Source of the DNA: Candolleomyces eurysporus
Taxonomy: Eukaryota; Basidiomycota; Agaricomycetes; Agaricales; Psathyrellaceae
NCBI GenBank assembly: GCA_027579435.1
Contig: JANBPK010001521.1
Span: 1 to 45,790, forward strand
Direction: 5' to 3'
DNA length: 45,790 bases
Under the pieces are notes generated by a model. The model saw only the letters and a list, made by a program, of their open reading frames with translations, searched no databases and was not told the origin of the DNA. A program made the translations under genes and the position numbers. Below, piece after piece: positions 10,697-20,779 of this stretch (position 1 is the first letter of the stretch; every line of letters begins with the position of its first letter).

Positions 10697-10727
10697 CATG
10701 CGACCGTGTTCAAACTCCGCCAGAAGC
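10697..10727 (-). promoter_or_regulatory. Conserved type I FunK1 upstream block (copy A)
   Basis: On the minus strand it reads GCTTCTGGCGGAGTTTGAAC then ACGGTCGCATG. The same block sits upstream of FunK1-C, D and F, 150-220 bases before each start codon. Probably a promoter element retained through duplication. Confidence 0.5.
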
Positions 10728-10815
10728 ACACACTATGAATTGTGGTTCCGGGCGAGCACCAATGTGTATCTCGGCTTGGGTCACTAACTCTTCTACCTCT
10801 CCTCTGATTTGTCGT

Positions 10816-11194
10816 TCAACGTCCAGATTTGGCGACCTCTCGATCGAAGGACAGATCGAGGAAAAATGATTCAGTGGTTTGGCGAGCAAGTTGAATGGGA
10901 ATAGTTCGGACACCGTTCTCAGCAGTAGGAAGCTTGATGAAGGAGTGGTCAGTTGCGACACAAAGTATGATCATGTAGGGTGAGAGAGTCTGAGGACGGG
11001 GAATCAAAGGTTGAACTTACGTAGAACGAGTAGAACGGCCCCAGGGTACCGAATAGATAAAAACAAACGATCGGGCCGTGGGGTAAATCGGAGGTCGTAC
11101 CAATGAATGAATGCAGCTGCGATGATCCCGGAAGGACCCAATGCCCAGTGGAAGAGAGGACTCGATGAGAATGGCCACCAATATAGGGCTGCAT
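10816..11194 (-). other. Possible small gene, unidentified
   Basis: Two open stretches in different frames can be joined (11021-11194 and 10816-10989) through a 31-base GTAAGT...CAG gap to give 115 aa with hydrophobic patches near the middle. A 31-nt intron would be unusually short for this genome, where other introns are about 50 nt or more. I do not recognise the product. It may be a relic or chance. Confidence 0.2.
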
Positions 11195-11222
11195 GTGCTT
11201 TTTGAGAAGGTTTGACGTGCAC

Positions 11223-11732
11223 GAAGAAGGTGAGATGTTATGAGGCTTGCGACAATAATATTTGCTGAAATGGCTGTGTCATGTATACTACAACGATAGA
11301 TTTTGAACCCTTCTCAATGCTTTTATGTTTCTATCATTTGGATACTTGAATGACTCATGGGCTTGCGAACCTCGACGTCAGAGAAGGCTCGCATTGGTTA
11401 CGATTAGAGAAGCCCCGTTGGGCTACTCCCTGCACAGGCACTTCGATGGGCGACGAACGAGATAGATAGATCTTGCTATACCTAGGTACATATAATCCAG
11501 CTATTATACGGTGACTACGTGTTCACCTCGCGCTCGGCACGAGCTAGGGTATATGCAATACTCCGCTATCGACAGGTAACAGCATCAAATGTCGATCTAC
11601 GTCAATGAGGCACAGAATGGTACAATGCATAAACGATGAACCACCAGTGAACAACAATATGAGCATTCAGGAGTGCAATAATGGCGGGGCTTCGGGCGGT
11701 AATTTTAACCCAACAATCTTTGTCTCTAGAGC
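11223..11732. other. Intergenic, no gene seen
   Basis: Follows the stop codon of FunK1-B on its 3' side. It probably holds the 3' UTR of that gene; nothing else stands out. Confidence 0.45.
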
Positions 11733-14310
11733 TTAGAGGCTGCGCTTAGCCTCGGGAACTTCTTCCGGGTATTCTGCCTGGGCCCTCTTCAAGGCAGCTT
11801 GAGCCACAAGGCTGCGCTGTGGAACCAACCTTTGCTTTTCAGAAACTTTCGGGTGAGGTGTAGGCGAGTCTGGGTCGGGAAGGATAGTCATGAAGCTACC
11901 GACGGTGGTGTTTATGCTGTTATTTTCTTCGGGTCCCTTGGCCTCCAAACTCTCGATTGCGTCGTTAAAAAGGTGGAGGACGGTGTTGTAATGTGTAGCA
12001 ATTCTAGCCAACAGCTGCTTGTACCTTTCTGCCCGGGTTATCAATGGCTCTACGCTGATCTCCTTCTTGAGAGTGATTTGTTTGGATATGAAGGCTCGAA
12101 AGTCATGGAGGACCTTGATGCATTCCTGCGGCCACCTCAAGGAAATTTCCGGAAAGATGACTCCGGTGTCGTTGAGAAAAACTTTCTTCAAAAGAACGCT
12201 ATCTTCAGCTGACTCATATTTCCATCGTGATATTTGACGTGGAACCTCGAACTCGACGCCATCCTCGTTGTACTTGTAGATGATGTGACCGTAGATATAG
12301 AGGAAAGATTCAAGATCATCCAAGTGGTCTTGAGCAGGTGCGGTTGAGCTTGGAATGGGCGTTGGCTTAGGAGAGACCGGGCAGCCGCTGAGAACTCCAA
12401 TAGACAGATAGGTACGAGAACCCTAAATTGAAACTTTGAGAGACAGAGGAGGGATAAAATAAGCAGCAACACTTACCGGCGTCCTCCATTCAATGCTGAC
12501 ATCTTTCGTATCCCGGTAAACTTTGATCGCCATATGCAGGCCACTGAGAAGCCCGCAGTAACCTTGCCTAGGCTCCAAGTTGTCTGCCCTCCTTCCGAGT
12601 AGAATAGTGTCCATCGAAATATCTCTATGAAGGATATCCTTTCCGAACAACTTCATGTGACCTTGGAAGGAGGTTGTCAGTCGTGGGCTGAAGATGAAGG
12701 GGAGAGTGGAACTCTCACCTGTGATAGCATCTCTGAAGGCACATAAAAGCTCTCTTGCTGACTTGAAGTTCTCAATGGAAGTGCCACAGCTATCCAGGAT
12801 GACGCGGACGGAAACGCGATTGAGAAAATCCTCCTGAGAGACACTGTCAGCTTCACGAAAGTCCTTGGTTTCGCCGCGGTTCGGCTCATAAGAAACCATT
12901 TGAACGACCCCCGGCAAACCTAGAGCCTCCTTGAGATGTATATGCTCAGAGATGCGGTCTACAGCCTTCCAACAGTCTTTGACCAGATATCGAACACCGG
13001 TCTCAGGGTCAGAGACGCTCCAGCACTGAGTGGCCTGACCGCAAATATCACGAAAAGCTACAACTGGATCAACATCGCAAAGCTGATATGTGACTGAGCT
13101 ATTGTCAGCACTCCAAGTTGTCAGAGTGCCATCGACCTTTCTGCCTTCTTCAATTGTCCACTTGATGCTAGTATCAAAACCGAGGACTGGTTCGGAGAGA
13201 GAGTTGAGGCCAACCACGAGACGGACGAATGTATGTGGATCTTTGTGTATGTCGATAAATGGGGTATATAGCACGCCACTGCGATCGAAGTGAAAAAGTC
13301 TCACACCCTTCTCAGTCAGAAGGAGAACTCTAACAAATTTTCGATTGGGTTGCTGGATGAATATTTGTCTGAGAGGTTGCATTAGCAAATTGAACAAAAA
13401 GCCTGGGAAAACAGGAATGGGCATACCGCACATAGACGCCAACTTGGAGCAGTTGATCCTTTACAGGCACCTTCCGATTTTCCACCTTCATTTCCATGAA
13501 CGACGACATATTGGAGAACCCAACCTGGATGCTGATCTTTCCTTTTGATTCGGGAACTTGGAAGTATGGGCCTTCTGCCCTGACAGACACGTCAGGACGG
13601 GACCAACGAATGGTCGCGTATTCTTCCTGGTGTGCGAGATTCTTCACATGAGTATCAATCGCCTCCCGCAATACTCCGCCTTCCTTGCAGCCCTTCAGTA
13701 CAAACCACCGCAAGATTAAATTGATAATATTGACATATGGCTTGTAAAGCTTGTTTTCATCAAGCTTCTTAGCACTTCGAGGAAGGGTCACCCAACGATG
13801 AGCTTTCGTGTTGTAAACTTCCATCCGCGCAAGAAACTCATCGATATCGGCAGTATCGACAAGGTCAATATACAAAGATTTAGCCCAGGAGACTCCGTTA
13901 TTTCCCAGGTCAATGACTGAAGTGAGCTCGATCTCGATCATTTCCTTCTGGTCGTCGCGCTTCGGATCTGGTTGGTCCTTTTTGCTGAACTTCGGAGCAA
14001 GAGGAGTGGCCTTGACTTGTTTGGTCGCAAAGCTTCCAGTATTTCTCTCGAGGGTAATCTTGTCAGCGGCCTCGATTTGCATGGCAAGTGGCCGTGGAAG
14101 CTCATCTTTCAACCAGGCTTCATCGCGGGGGCGAGATGGGGTAACTGCCGGATGCCTCGCGCGATAAGCTTTTGGTGGGGTTGCTACTTCTGCACCGAAG
14201 GGATTAGGGGATATGGAGGCCTGGGACGGATCAGGTAGGAAGGTGGGTGCCGGCGCTTGGGGCCGACAAGGATCGTCCACGGAGGTATCGTCGTTGGTTG
14301 GAGGAGGCAT
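11733..14310 (-). CDS. FunK1-B, type II FunK1, predicted pseudokinase
   Basis: Four exons: 13427-14310, 12719-13368, 12477-12661, 11733-12422; 802 aa, all in phase. Compared with type I copies it has a Pro-rich N-terminal extension (MPPPTNDD..., about 130 residues), a DPKRDDQK motif, then the same pre-kinase region. The ATP-binding lysine is kept (YLVKDCWK, about K425). The catalytic loop reads HRDISMDT: the Asp is present but the metal-binding Asn is Thr (about 530). The DFG-equivalent LIDLDMA has become LLSGLHMA (about 549-556), losing the metal-binding Asp. Catalysis should be abolished although the reading frame is fully maintained over 2.4 kb of coding sequence, which argues for a retained non-catalytic role rather than a recent pseudogene. 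The C-terminus ends in LKR...AKRSL. It is divergent to FunK1-C across 607 bases. Confidence 0.87.
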
Positions 14311-14454
14311 TGCTTTGCAGTCGGATGAGAGTTTGTAGAAAGAGGTGGCACGAGCGAACTGTGTTTAAATTACGCTGCTAATGTGGCCGGGCTCTCTGGT
14401 TTTGGAAGATTCAAACACAGTCATGGCACAGGCGACTCAAACTTAACAACCCCC

Positions 14455-14486
14455 GAACCATTATGCACCCGATATAGGTGAGAGTC
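14455..14486. promoter_or_regulatory. Conserved type II-side block (pair B/C)
   Basis: GAACCATTATGCACCC followed by GATATAGGTGAGAGT. Closely related sequences occur at 22034-22063 and 40542-40573, each 90-175 bases upstream of a type II start codon. Confidence 0.5.
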
Positions 14487-14700
14487 GAGTGGCAAAGGTC
14501 CCATTCTCAACGCGCAGACCCCCAACCCCACTGTTCACCAGCGGGTATACCCTACTAAAACGAGCATTTCTATAGTACACCATCATCGGAGTATTCTTAT
14601 ATATCTTCGATCACTTGGTGCTGTTCTTTCCCTCCATTAGCCCAAAACCCAACTCCCCTTCGGATGCTATACCATTGACGCCTAAATTAGGACCTGAATT

Positions 14701-14736
14701 GGAAGCTGCCGGCGGAGTCTGAACGCGGTCACGTTG
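14701..14736 (+). promoter_or_regulatory. Conserved type I-side block (FunK1-C)
   Basis: GGAAGCTGCCGGCGGAGT then CTGAACGCGGTCACGTTG, ending about 180 bases before the ATG. Related blocks precede FunK1-A, D, F and the relic at 43.8 kb. Confidence 0.5.
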
Positions 14737-14917
14737 CGCTCGTTGGCCCAGTTTACGCGTTCACGTTTGTTCTTTTCCCACCTCCGCCACCAATAGCAGC
14801 ACGAGCAATACGACTACCAGCTGCCGTCTCTGTAGAACTGTACTCTATATTGAGATTTGTGAGTTGGACCACTTAGATTCGGCTCAAGATCTCATCTCAT
14901 CCACCGGATTTTAGACC

Positions 14918-17084
14918 ATGCGCACTCGATCCTTTACCAAGCAGGCGGAAGCCACATCGGTCGATGAGACTCTCGCTGAACAGAGGCACCTCATTCTTTC
15001 GGAGCTTGGAGAAATCCTAGAACTTGACGATACATCCTTTGCTCGGTCTCTGCATCACGATCTCGCTTCCGATTCTGCCATCGACGGTTTCTTGAAGAAG
15101 TCGCGATTCTACAACCTTGCGCAACATCGTTGGAAGCTCCCTCGAGACTACACCAAGCTACTTTATGGAGATTTCTATACCCCATTCTGCAACATTTTCT
15201 CCTCTATCCTGAGGTATTTCTGGCGAAACGAATCGGTACAGGGAACACGGCGAGTAGTCGACACTCACAATATGCATCTTCGGCACAGCAAGGCTGAAAA
15301 TCCCTTCCTCACCTCACGGCCCAGCGTTGTAATCAAAGCAGAAGGTTCCTCCTTTCAGCTTCCGGACACCGAACCTGGTCAAAGACCTGCACAAGTGGGC
15401 TTTTCGAATATCGCAGCGTGTATTGAGCTTCAAGCGGAAGGCAATGACTTCCCTGTTTCCGAGCAATTAGTTCGCGTTGCAATCTACGCCAGGCATGTTG
15501 AACAAATCCTTGCGTTTGTCAATTGACTTATAACATCACTAGGCAACTATTCATTCACCAGCCCAACCGGCGGTTTGTCCGCATTCTCGTTCTCAGTGGG
15601 GCGTACCTTCGTCTTTTCCACTTTGACCGCAGCGGCGTCCAATACACACCTCTTCTCAATATAAACGCCGATCCTCACACCTTTATACGCCTTGTGCTTG
15701 GCATGAGCTCTCCCAATGAGGCAGACATTGGCCTCGATACCAGCATTCAGTGGAGAATTGAGAACGGGCGCAAAGTCAGCGGGACGTTAGCGACTCGCGG
15801 AGCGGATCAGAACGAAATAGTGTATCCTCTTCTCCACGTCGATGCGCTTTTTTCTCGGCCCAATCTCAGTGGACGGTGTACGACATGTTGGAGTGTTTAT
15901 AATCCCACCAACGGCGAAGAACTCCTTGTCAAGGACTCATGGAGGTCGTGCGAAAGGACGCCCGAGTTTGTCTACCTTCAAGAGGCTCTCGGTATTTCTG
16001 GCGTTGGTCAGATGGTGTCTAACGAGCCGGATCGCTGCCAGGTCAAAGACTTTCGTGGATTTGGAAACAACGTCCCTACCAGTTTCGAAAATCGCATCAA
16101 CACACGGGTTGTCATGAAGTGTTACGGCCCTACTATCAATAAGTTTAGCTCTGCCCAACACCTTCTTTGCATCCTTCGCGATGCTATCTCCGGTGAGTTA
16201 CGAGATTTATGCTGCTCTGCTCGTTCTTACCATGCTCTTTGAAGCTCACAGGAAGCTGCTGAGAAAAGGGATATTGCATGGCGACGTCTCGATTCAGAAC
16301 ATCCTGACAGGGAGACCCCGAGCTGAACCAGGTCATCGGGGAGTTCTGATTGACCTTGATATTGCCTCCCGCTATATCGCAGGTAGCGTCTATACTCTCA
16401 CAGATTGGCGAGTGGTCAGTGGCTTCTTTCTTGTAACCGACGCTACCACATTTTTACGCGATATGCCAGGGCACCAGCTTGTATCAATCTGTGATGGTTG
16501 TTCTCAGTGGCGAATTTGCCGACCCTCTGGTCCACGACCACCTGGATGAACTCGAGTCATTCTTTTACGTCTTTTCCCGTATCATCCATGCCTACGACTG
16601 TCACGGCGTCTTTCATTCTATGGCCAGCGACCTGAAGGCCTGGGAAAAATACAGCGACGACCAAATGTTACACGCAGCCTGTAAGCGTGTGTTTCTCGTC
16701 GAGCCAACAGTGCCAAGAGAGGTCTCTGCACGATGGCCAGAAGCATGTCTGCAGGTTTTTCATGGTTTTCGAGATTTCATCAAGTGCATTGTTGTGAGGA
16801 AGCTTACTATCGCCTACGAAAAACCAGCAAACAGAGTGGAAGATTTGGAGTCTCTTTGGTCGAGCGCTGAGGATCATTATAACCATGTTCTCGGACTTTT
16901 CGACGAGGGAATTACAGCATTAGGGAAGACAGAACCTGGAAAGCCTGCGATCTCTCCATCTCGGGGTCCTGCTACCTCTCCAGTACGCCCTCGCACGGAA
17001 CAAAGTCCTTTGAAGAGGCGTTCTGACGACTATCCGGAAGCCCAGCCACCTGCCAAACGTACCAATTCCCCTCGAATCACCTAA
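14918..17084 (+). CDS. FunK1-C, type I FunK1 with HGD catalytic loop
   Basis: Four exons: 14918-15492, 15543-16192, 16245-16414, 16470-17084; 669 aa. Exons 1-3 have the same lengths as FunK1-A (575, 650, 170 nt). Intron 1 starts GCATGT instead of GTATGT, the only non-GT donor among the kinase introns, so it would be a GC-AG intron. Kinase residues: lysine in LLVKDSWR (about K322), catalytic loop HGDVSIQN (Arg of HRD replaced by Gly at about 421; Asp 422 and Asn 427 kept), LIDLDIA (D about 445). Loss of the HRD Arg alters activation-loop control but need not abolish activity. The C-terminus has LKRRSDDYPEAQPPAKR, a bipartite NLS-like motif. It is paired head-to-head with FunK1-B; SSP1 follows 1.4 kb downstream on the same strand. 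Confidence 0.87.
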
Positions 17085-17149
17085 AACCCCCGCAGTCCAC
17101 GCGGATGAATCCTCGCAGCGCTTGATTGCTCCACTATTGGAGGAAGCGT

Positions 17150-17300
17150 ATCAGCCCCTTGGACTCACTCTTCTGTCTTCAAGTGCGCCTTCATTGAAAC
17201 GTCCTACGGATCGAAGTCCGTTGAAGAGGGTTTATGACGACTATCCGGATGCTACGTCGGCGCTCAAACGTACTAATTCCACTTGAATCATGTGAAAGTT
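17150..17300 (+). repeat. Partial duplicate of the FunK1-C 3' end
   Basis: Immediately after FunK1-C a second, diverged copy of its last coding segment occurs: GTCCGTTGAAGAGGGTT, GACGACTATCCGGATGC and CAAACGTACTAATTCC match 17006-17070. It lacks a start and the rest of the gene. Confidence 0.65.
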
Positions 17301-18044
17301 TCGTAGTCTGTGGACACCCACTCGGACGAGCCCTCACTAATTCATGTCTGTAAATTGACTTTCACTTATTTTGACTATCCTCATTTAGCTCGAGACCTCC
17401 GTGTAGGGTCAACGTCTGTCGGCGTATCTCCCTTCGGATTCATTGCACGATTAGATTTGAGTGGGCCGAGCCCAACGGTTTCGGGATGAGACGTAAAGTA
17501 CATTAGGTGTTTAATCCAGAACCTGCATGCAATCAATATGGCTGACATACCGACGTCGGTGGGAGGCAGGAGAATTTCTGAGTTCTTTCGAACGATTTAG
17601 TACAAACGGAGTCTGGGATAGTCTTTGTTCGTTAGAAAAGCAGAGCGTCCATGTATCGCATGCCCAAATCCTCCAGTTGTTACCAATCTGATGATGGGTG
17701 TTTTAAACCTTCGGAGCTTGAGCGCTGGTAGTTGTGACCGCTCTGAAGCGCCGAACACAGAAATGCGCCTGCAATTTCGTAAAGAACGGCATGGAATCGA
17801 TCAAGGCGCTGCTTATGTTTTGGCTGTGAAGCACAGGACTCAATATAGAGGTAGTAATTACTGTTAGTTTCCAGATGCTCTGGGCTCAAAGGGGGCGCGG
17901 AAGAACCGACAGGCTTCTTCCTCTAGCAATTGCACACATAGGAGGGAGTGATAGCGCTCTGTAATCTCCTCAAGCCTTTGAGTGTATGTTCAGGCCAATT
18001 CATATCTCTTGTTTAATATGCTCATTTCCGAAGATGCGCGAACT
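17301..18044. other. Duplicated spacer between FunK1-C and SSP1
   Basis: No gene. Parts match spacers elsewhere: the stretch near 17450-17530 (GATTAGATTTGAGTGGGCC, CCAACGGTTTCGGGATGAG) resembles 25098-25290 (inverted), and 17700-17950 resembles 29920-30180 and 32850-33110 (GGAGCTTGAG..., TGCTCTGGGCTCAAAGGGGG). This is part of the duplicated SSP module. Confidence 0.5.
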
Positions 18045-18110
18045 CATTCAAAGTCAAATTCAAATTCCTGTCTCAATTGAGAACCTTGAGCCGCTCGACA
18101 CCACTTCAAG
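18045..18110 (+). promoter_or_regulatory. Conserved SSP far-upstream block (SSP1)
   Basis: Contains TCAAAGTCAAATTCAAATTC and CGCTCGACACCACTTCAAG. Related blocks lie at 26670, 30271 and 33235, upstream of the other SSP copies. It sits about 410 bases before the SSP1 ATG. Confidence 0.5.
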
Positions 18111-18399
18111 TTTATCATTACTATCTGCAGCACTTAGATCAATTGATTGACTTCGTGATCTCACACCTAAGGAATCGAGAGTACTCCGAGGTTCTGGAAT
18201 CCACAGCACCATTCACCATGAATCAAACGAGAGGCTTTGTCAACCATACCGTATGTTACGAAGGCGAAATGAGTACCCCATTTGAGAAATTTGTATGGGT
18301 TGAGTCTTCTCTTCCTGATGTACCATAGGTTACACCGACCCCCTTTTCAGAAATCCAAGATTCAGCACTACAAGTGGGTTTAAAAAGAGGTGTTGGGGG

Positions 18400-18409
18400 T
18401 ATAAAAGCC
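18400..18409 (+). promoter_or_regulatory. TATA box of SSP1
   Basis: GTATAAAAGC, about 110 bases before the ATG. SSP2 and SSP3 have TATAAATG and TATAAAA at equivalent places. Confidence 0.6.
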
Positions 18410-18519
18410 AGCCTCAAGTGAAGTGAAAGAACAGGACATCGTTTACACCCAGTCGTTCTATTGTCTCACACTCTTCAACACCAACCGTTTCTACTCAACA
18501 CTCAACGCAAGCAGAGAAA

Positions 18520-19170
18520 ATGAAGCTCGTCTCAGCGGTCATTATGGCCACCACAACCGTTCTGCTTCAGAATGCGGGATTGGTTGGAGCTCTCGACATG
18601 CGCTTCTGGTTGTCCAGCAGCTGCTCTGGGGCCTTTGTCCAGTGTCGTAATCTCCCTGCTGGAGTTTGCTGTTCTTCATCCACAGTTCCTATTGGCTCGC
18701 TCGGGGTGACTGACTCCTCTAACGTGGCGTGAGTATGATCATCGTCTCACTATCCTTCTTGGTCATTCAATCTTTTACTGTCAATGATACAGAGACATCT
18801 TTGCTTGGGGCACTCAAAACTGCCAGGCGCCCCTTCTAGCCAGAAGCTCTTTGGCTGGATGCCTCCCTGTAGGCTCTAGTTGTATGTTTACAATCTATGA
18901 GTATTCTCTTCGAGTAACACACTGATCATTGGATTTCTTATCACGCTACTAGTCTTCTCTGGAAATTGGCATAGCAGGTCGCGTATCGGAAGTGCTGTTG
19001 AATTAAACTCTACCGAGGACTGTGTCGAGCCAGACAGCTTCGGATTTGTTGACGATACCGGCAAAGAACGCATCACCAAGATTACCCAGGCCAACAAGAA
19101 AGCCATTTATGGGGCGCTTGAGAAGGGCGATGTCGCTGCTCTCAAGACTGAGGCGGGCGCCGCTGCTTAG
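18520..19170 (+). CDS. SSP1, small secreted cysteine-containing protein
   Basis: Three exons: 18520-18728, 18793-18881, 18953-19170; 171 aa, in phase. The N-terminus is a signal peptide (basic start, hydrophobic core VIMATTTVLL, likely cleavage after the Ala in VGA about residue 25). The mature part has seven Cys in the order C, C, CC, C, C, C, with NLPAGVCC as the best-conserved motif, a SGNW motif at the exon 2/3 border, and a Lys/Ala-rich C-terminus with FGFVDD and alternating charged and Ala residues that should be helical. I do not recognise the family; it has the size and build of a fungal small secreted protein or effector candidate. Intact paralogs are SSP2 and SSP3; two pseudogenes also exist. 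TATA box and promoter block are conserved. Confidence 0.8.
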
Positions 19171-20049
19171 GTCGCGGGTCAAATAGTCAAGCAAATTTCA
19201 GGCCCTCAATGTGGGCTTGTTAGCAATATCCATCTTTCCATAAACATACAGTGAACGCTGTCGTATGGACTCTTTGATCGTGTTTCTACATATTGGCGGT
19301 GTATGACCGAGTAAGCATACCGCACGGCGCAAACAGTCTCCAGCGATGGTCTTGGCAGACGGGGATAAGCAGGCCGCACGCTCTTTCCTCTACCTGCCAG
19401 AAAAATAATTATGCATATCTGTTTGCCAAGTTCACCACCGCCGTCTTTGCGCTGCCCAGCGCCGTAAATTTTGCCAACAGAATTGGGATACGGTTTCTCA
19501 ACGGGAATGGTCTACATGAAGGACTTTGATTTTCATTGAGGAAAGGTGTGACGATACCCGGATACAAGTCCTGCCTCGCTTCGCTACGGCTTCAGGATCC
19601 GAGACTACGACTCAAGTGTACTCGTGGAATGTTAGTTTGTGAAGTATATTTGTCGAGTTCTTCTTAAAATTTGTGTGCTTGTGGGCGTGCAGATCCTTAG
19701 CTTTTCGCAGTTGTTCTGGTCTCCCAGCCACATGTGGATACGTCGGTGTAGATGAAGATCCTATCCAGGCATGGTGTCGAGGCAGGTTCGTTGTGCCACT
19801 CTCTTGTCAGATGTTGGTGCTCAACTGTCCCAACGTACCTCTGACAGCTGCCTCTGACGATTGACATGAAATATGCAAAATGCCTGCGCTTATTTCGTTG
19901 GTAGGCGTAGTTGCGCAGCGTGCTCTAAAGCTCAAGCTTAGGTGTGCATCCCAAAGTATTTGTGCCTCGTAGTCCATCTCTTGGAGACAATACCACCAAA
20001 GGCGCAATAAAAAATAGGATTCATGACGCACCGGTATGACTGTGCAGTG
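19171..20049. other. SSP1 downstream region
   Basis: The first 350 bases resemble the region downstream of SSP2 (shared CCCTCAATGTGGGCTTGTT, ATTGGCGGTGT, CCGAGTAAGC), so the duplication extends past the gene. The remainder holds no supported gene. Confidence 0.5.
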
Positions 20050-20520
20050 AGGGTCAAAGCAAATAAAATTTATAACTCCGAGTCGGCGATCAGATCTACA
20101 GAATGCAGAAGGATATACTTACACTACAGGCATGGATGAATTTGGGCAAGGAGCAACTGTTCCCACAAATGGTCTCCTAAATTTTGAATCAATTATTTGA
20201 TATTGTAAAAAACTGAACGACTATATAAATTTTAAACACTTCAAACAATTTGTGCTTGGGACAAATGCAGTTGGACATATTTTGAATTTGGGAATCTATT
20301 TGTTCCAGAACTGCCCAATGCCCTGCCAAGAAAAGGCATTTGGTCTGGGAAAATATTCAAAAAATGTTCAAACTATTTCCTCCAAGACTGAATTGTGGGC
20401 AAATTTTCAAATATGGGCAAGGATTCTGTCAGTAAATGAATTCAATCCCATCTATAAAATTTGTGAGCTGATTCGGGGGAACATTTGGCCTCTGGTCTTA
20501 TAGATCTTTGCCTGTAGTGT
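20050..20520. other. AT-rich island
   Basis: About 470 bases clearly richer in A/T than the surroundings, with many AAATTT, CAAATTTTCAAA and TTTGAATTTGGG words. No convincing ORF, terminal repeat or tRNA is visible. It may be a degraded insertion. Confidence 0.5.
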
Positions 20521-20779
20521 TAGAAAGGCTGGTCAAAGAGAGAGCCGCCAAGGAATCTGTAAACTGATCAAGGACGTATCTTATAGATACTAGGGGATCC
20601 GGTGAACTTCACCAGGTGCCGCAGCGCTGGATGACGATACCCCGATTACATGCTAGTGAGCATAGAATATACTAGATATATGCACTCATAGCACGCGGTA
20701 ATGGGCCTTACGAGCAACTAAAGGGACGAGGGACATGGTGAAGAATATGCACTGTGCACCAGTACCTCTCAGCCATTCC

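Larger units (their letters stand above)
14311..14917. promoter_or_regulatory. Shared divergent promoter FunK1-B / FunK1-C
   Basis: 607 bases between two start codons on opposite strands. Two blocks recur in the other pairs: a type II-side block at 14455-14486 (CGATATAGGTGAGAGT) and a type I-side block at 14701-14736 (GGCGGAGTCTGAACGC then GGTCACGTTG). Arrangement and order are the same in all three pairs. Confidence 0.65.

Noticed and set aside
11733..14310. Calling FunK1-B a pseudogene
   Set aside because: Catalytic residues are lost but the frame, splice sites and C-terminal motif are all intact, so a pseudokinase is the better call.
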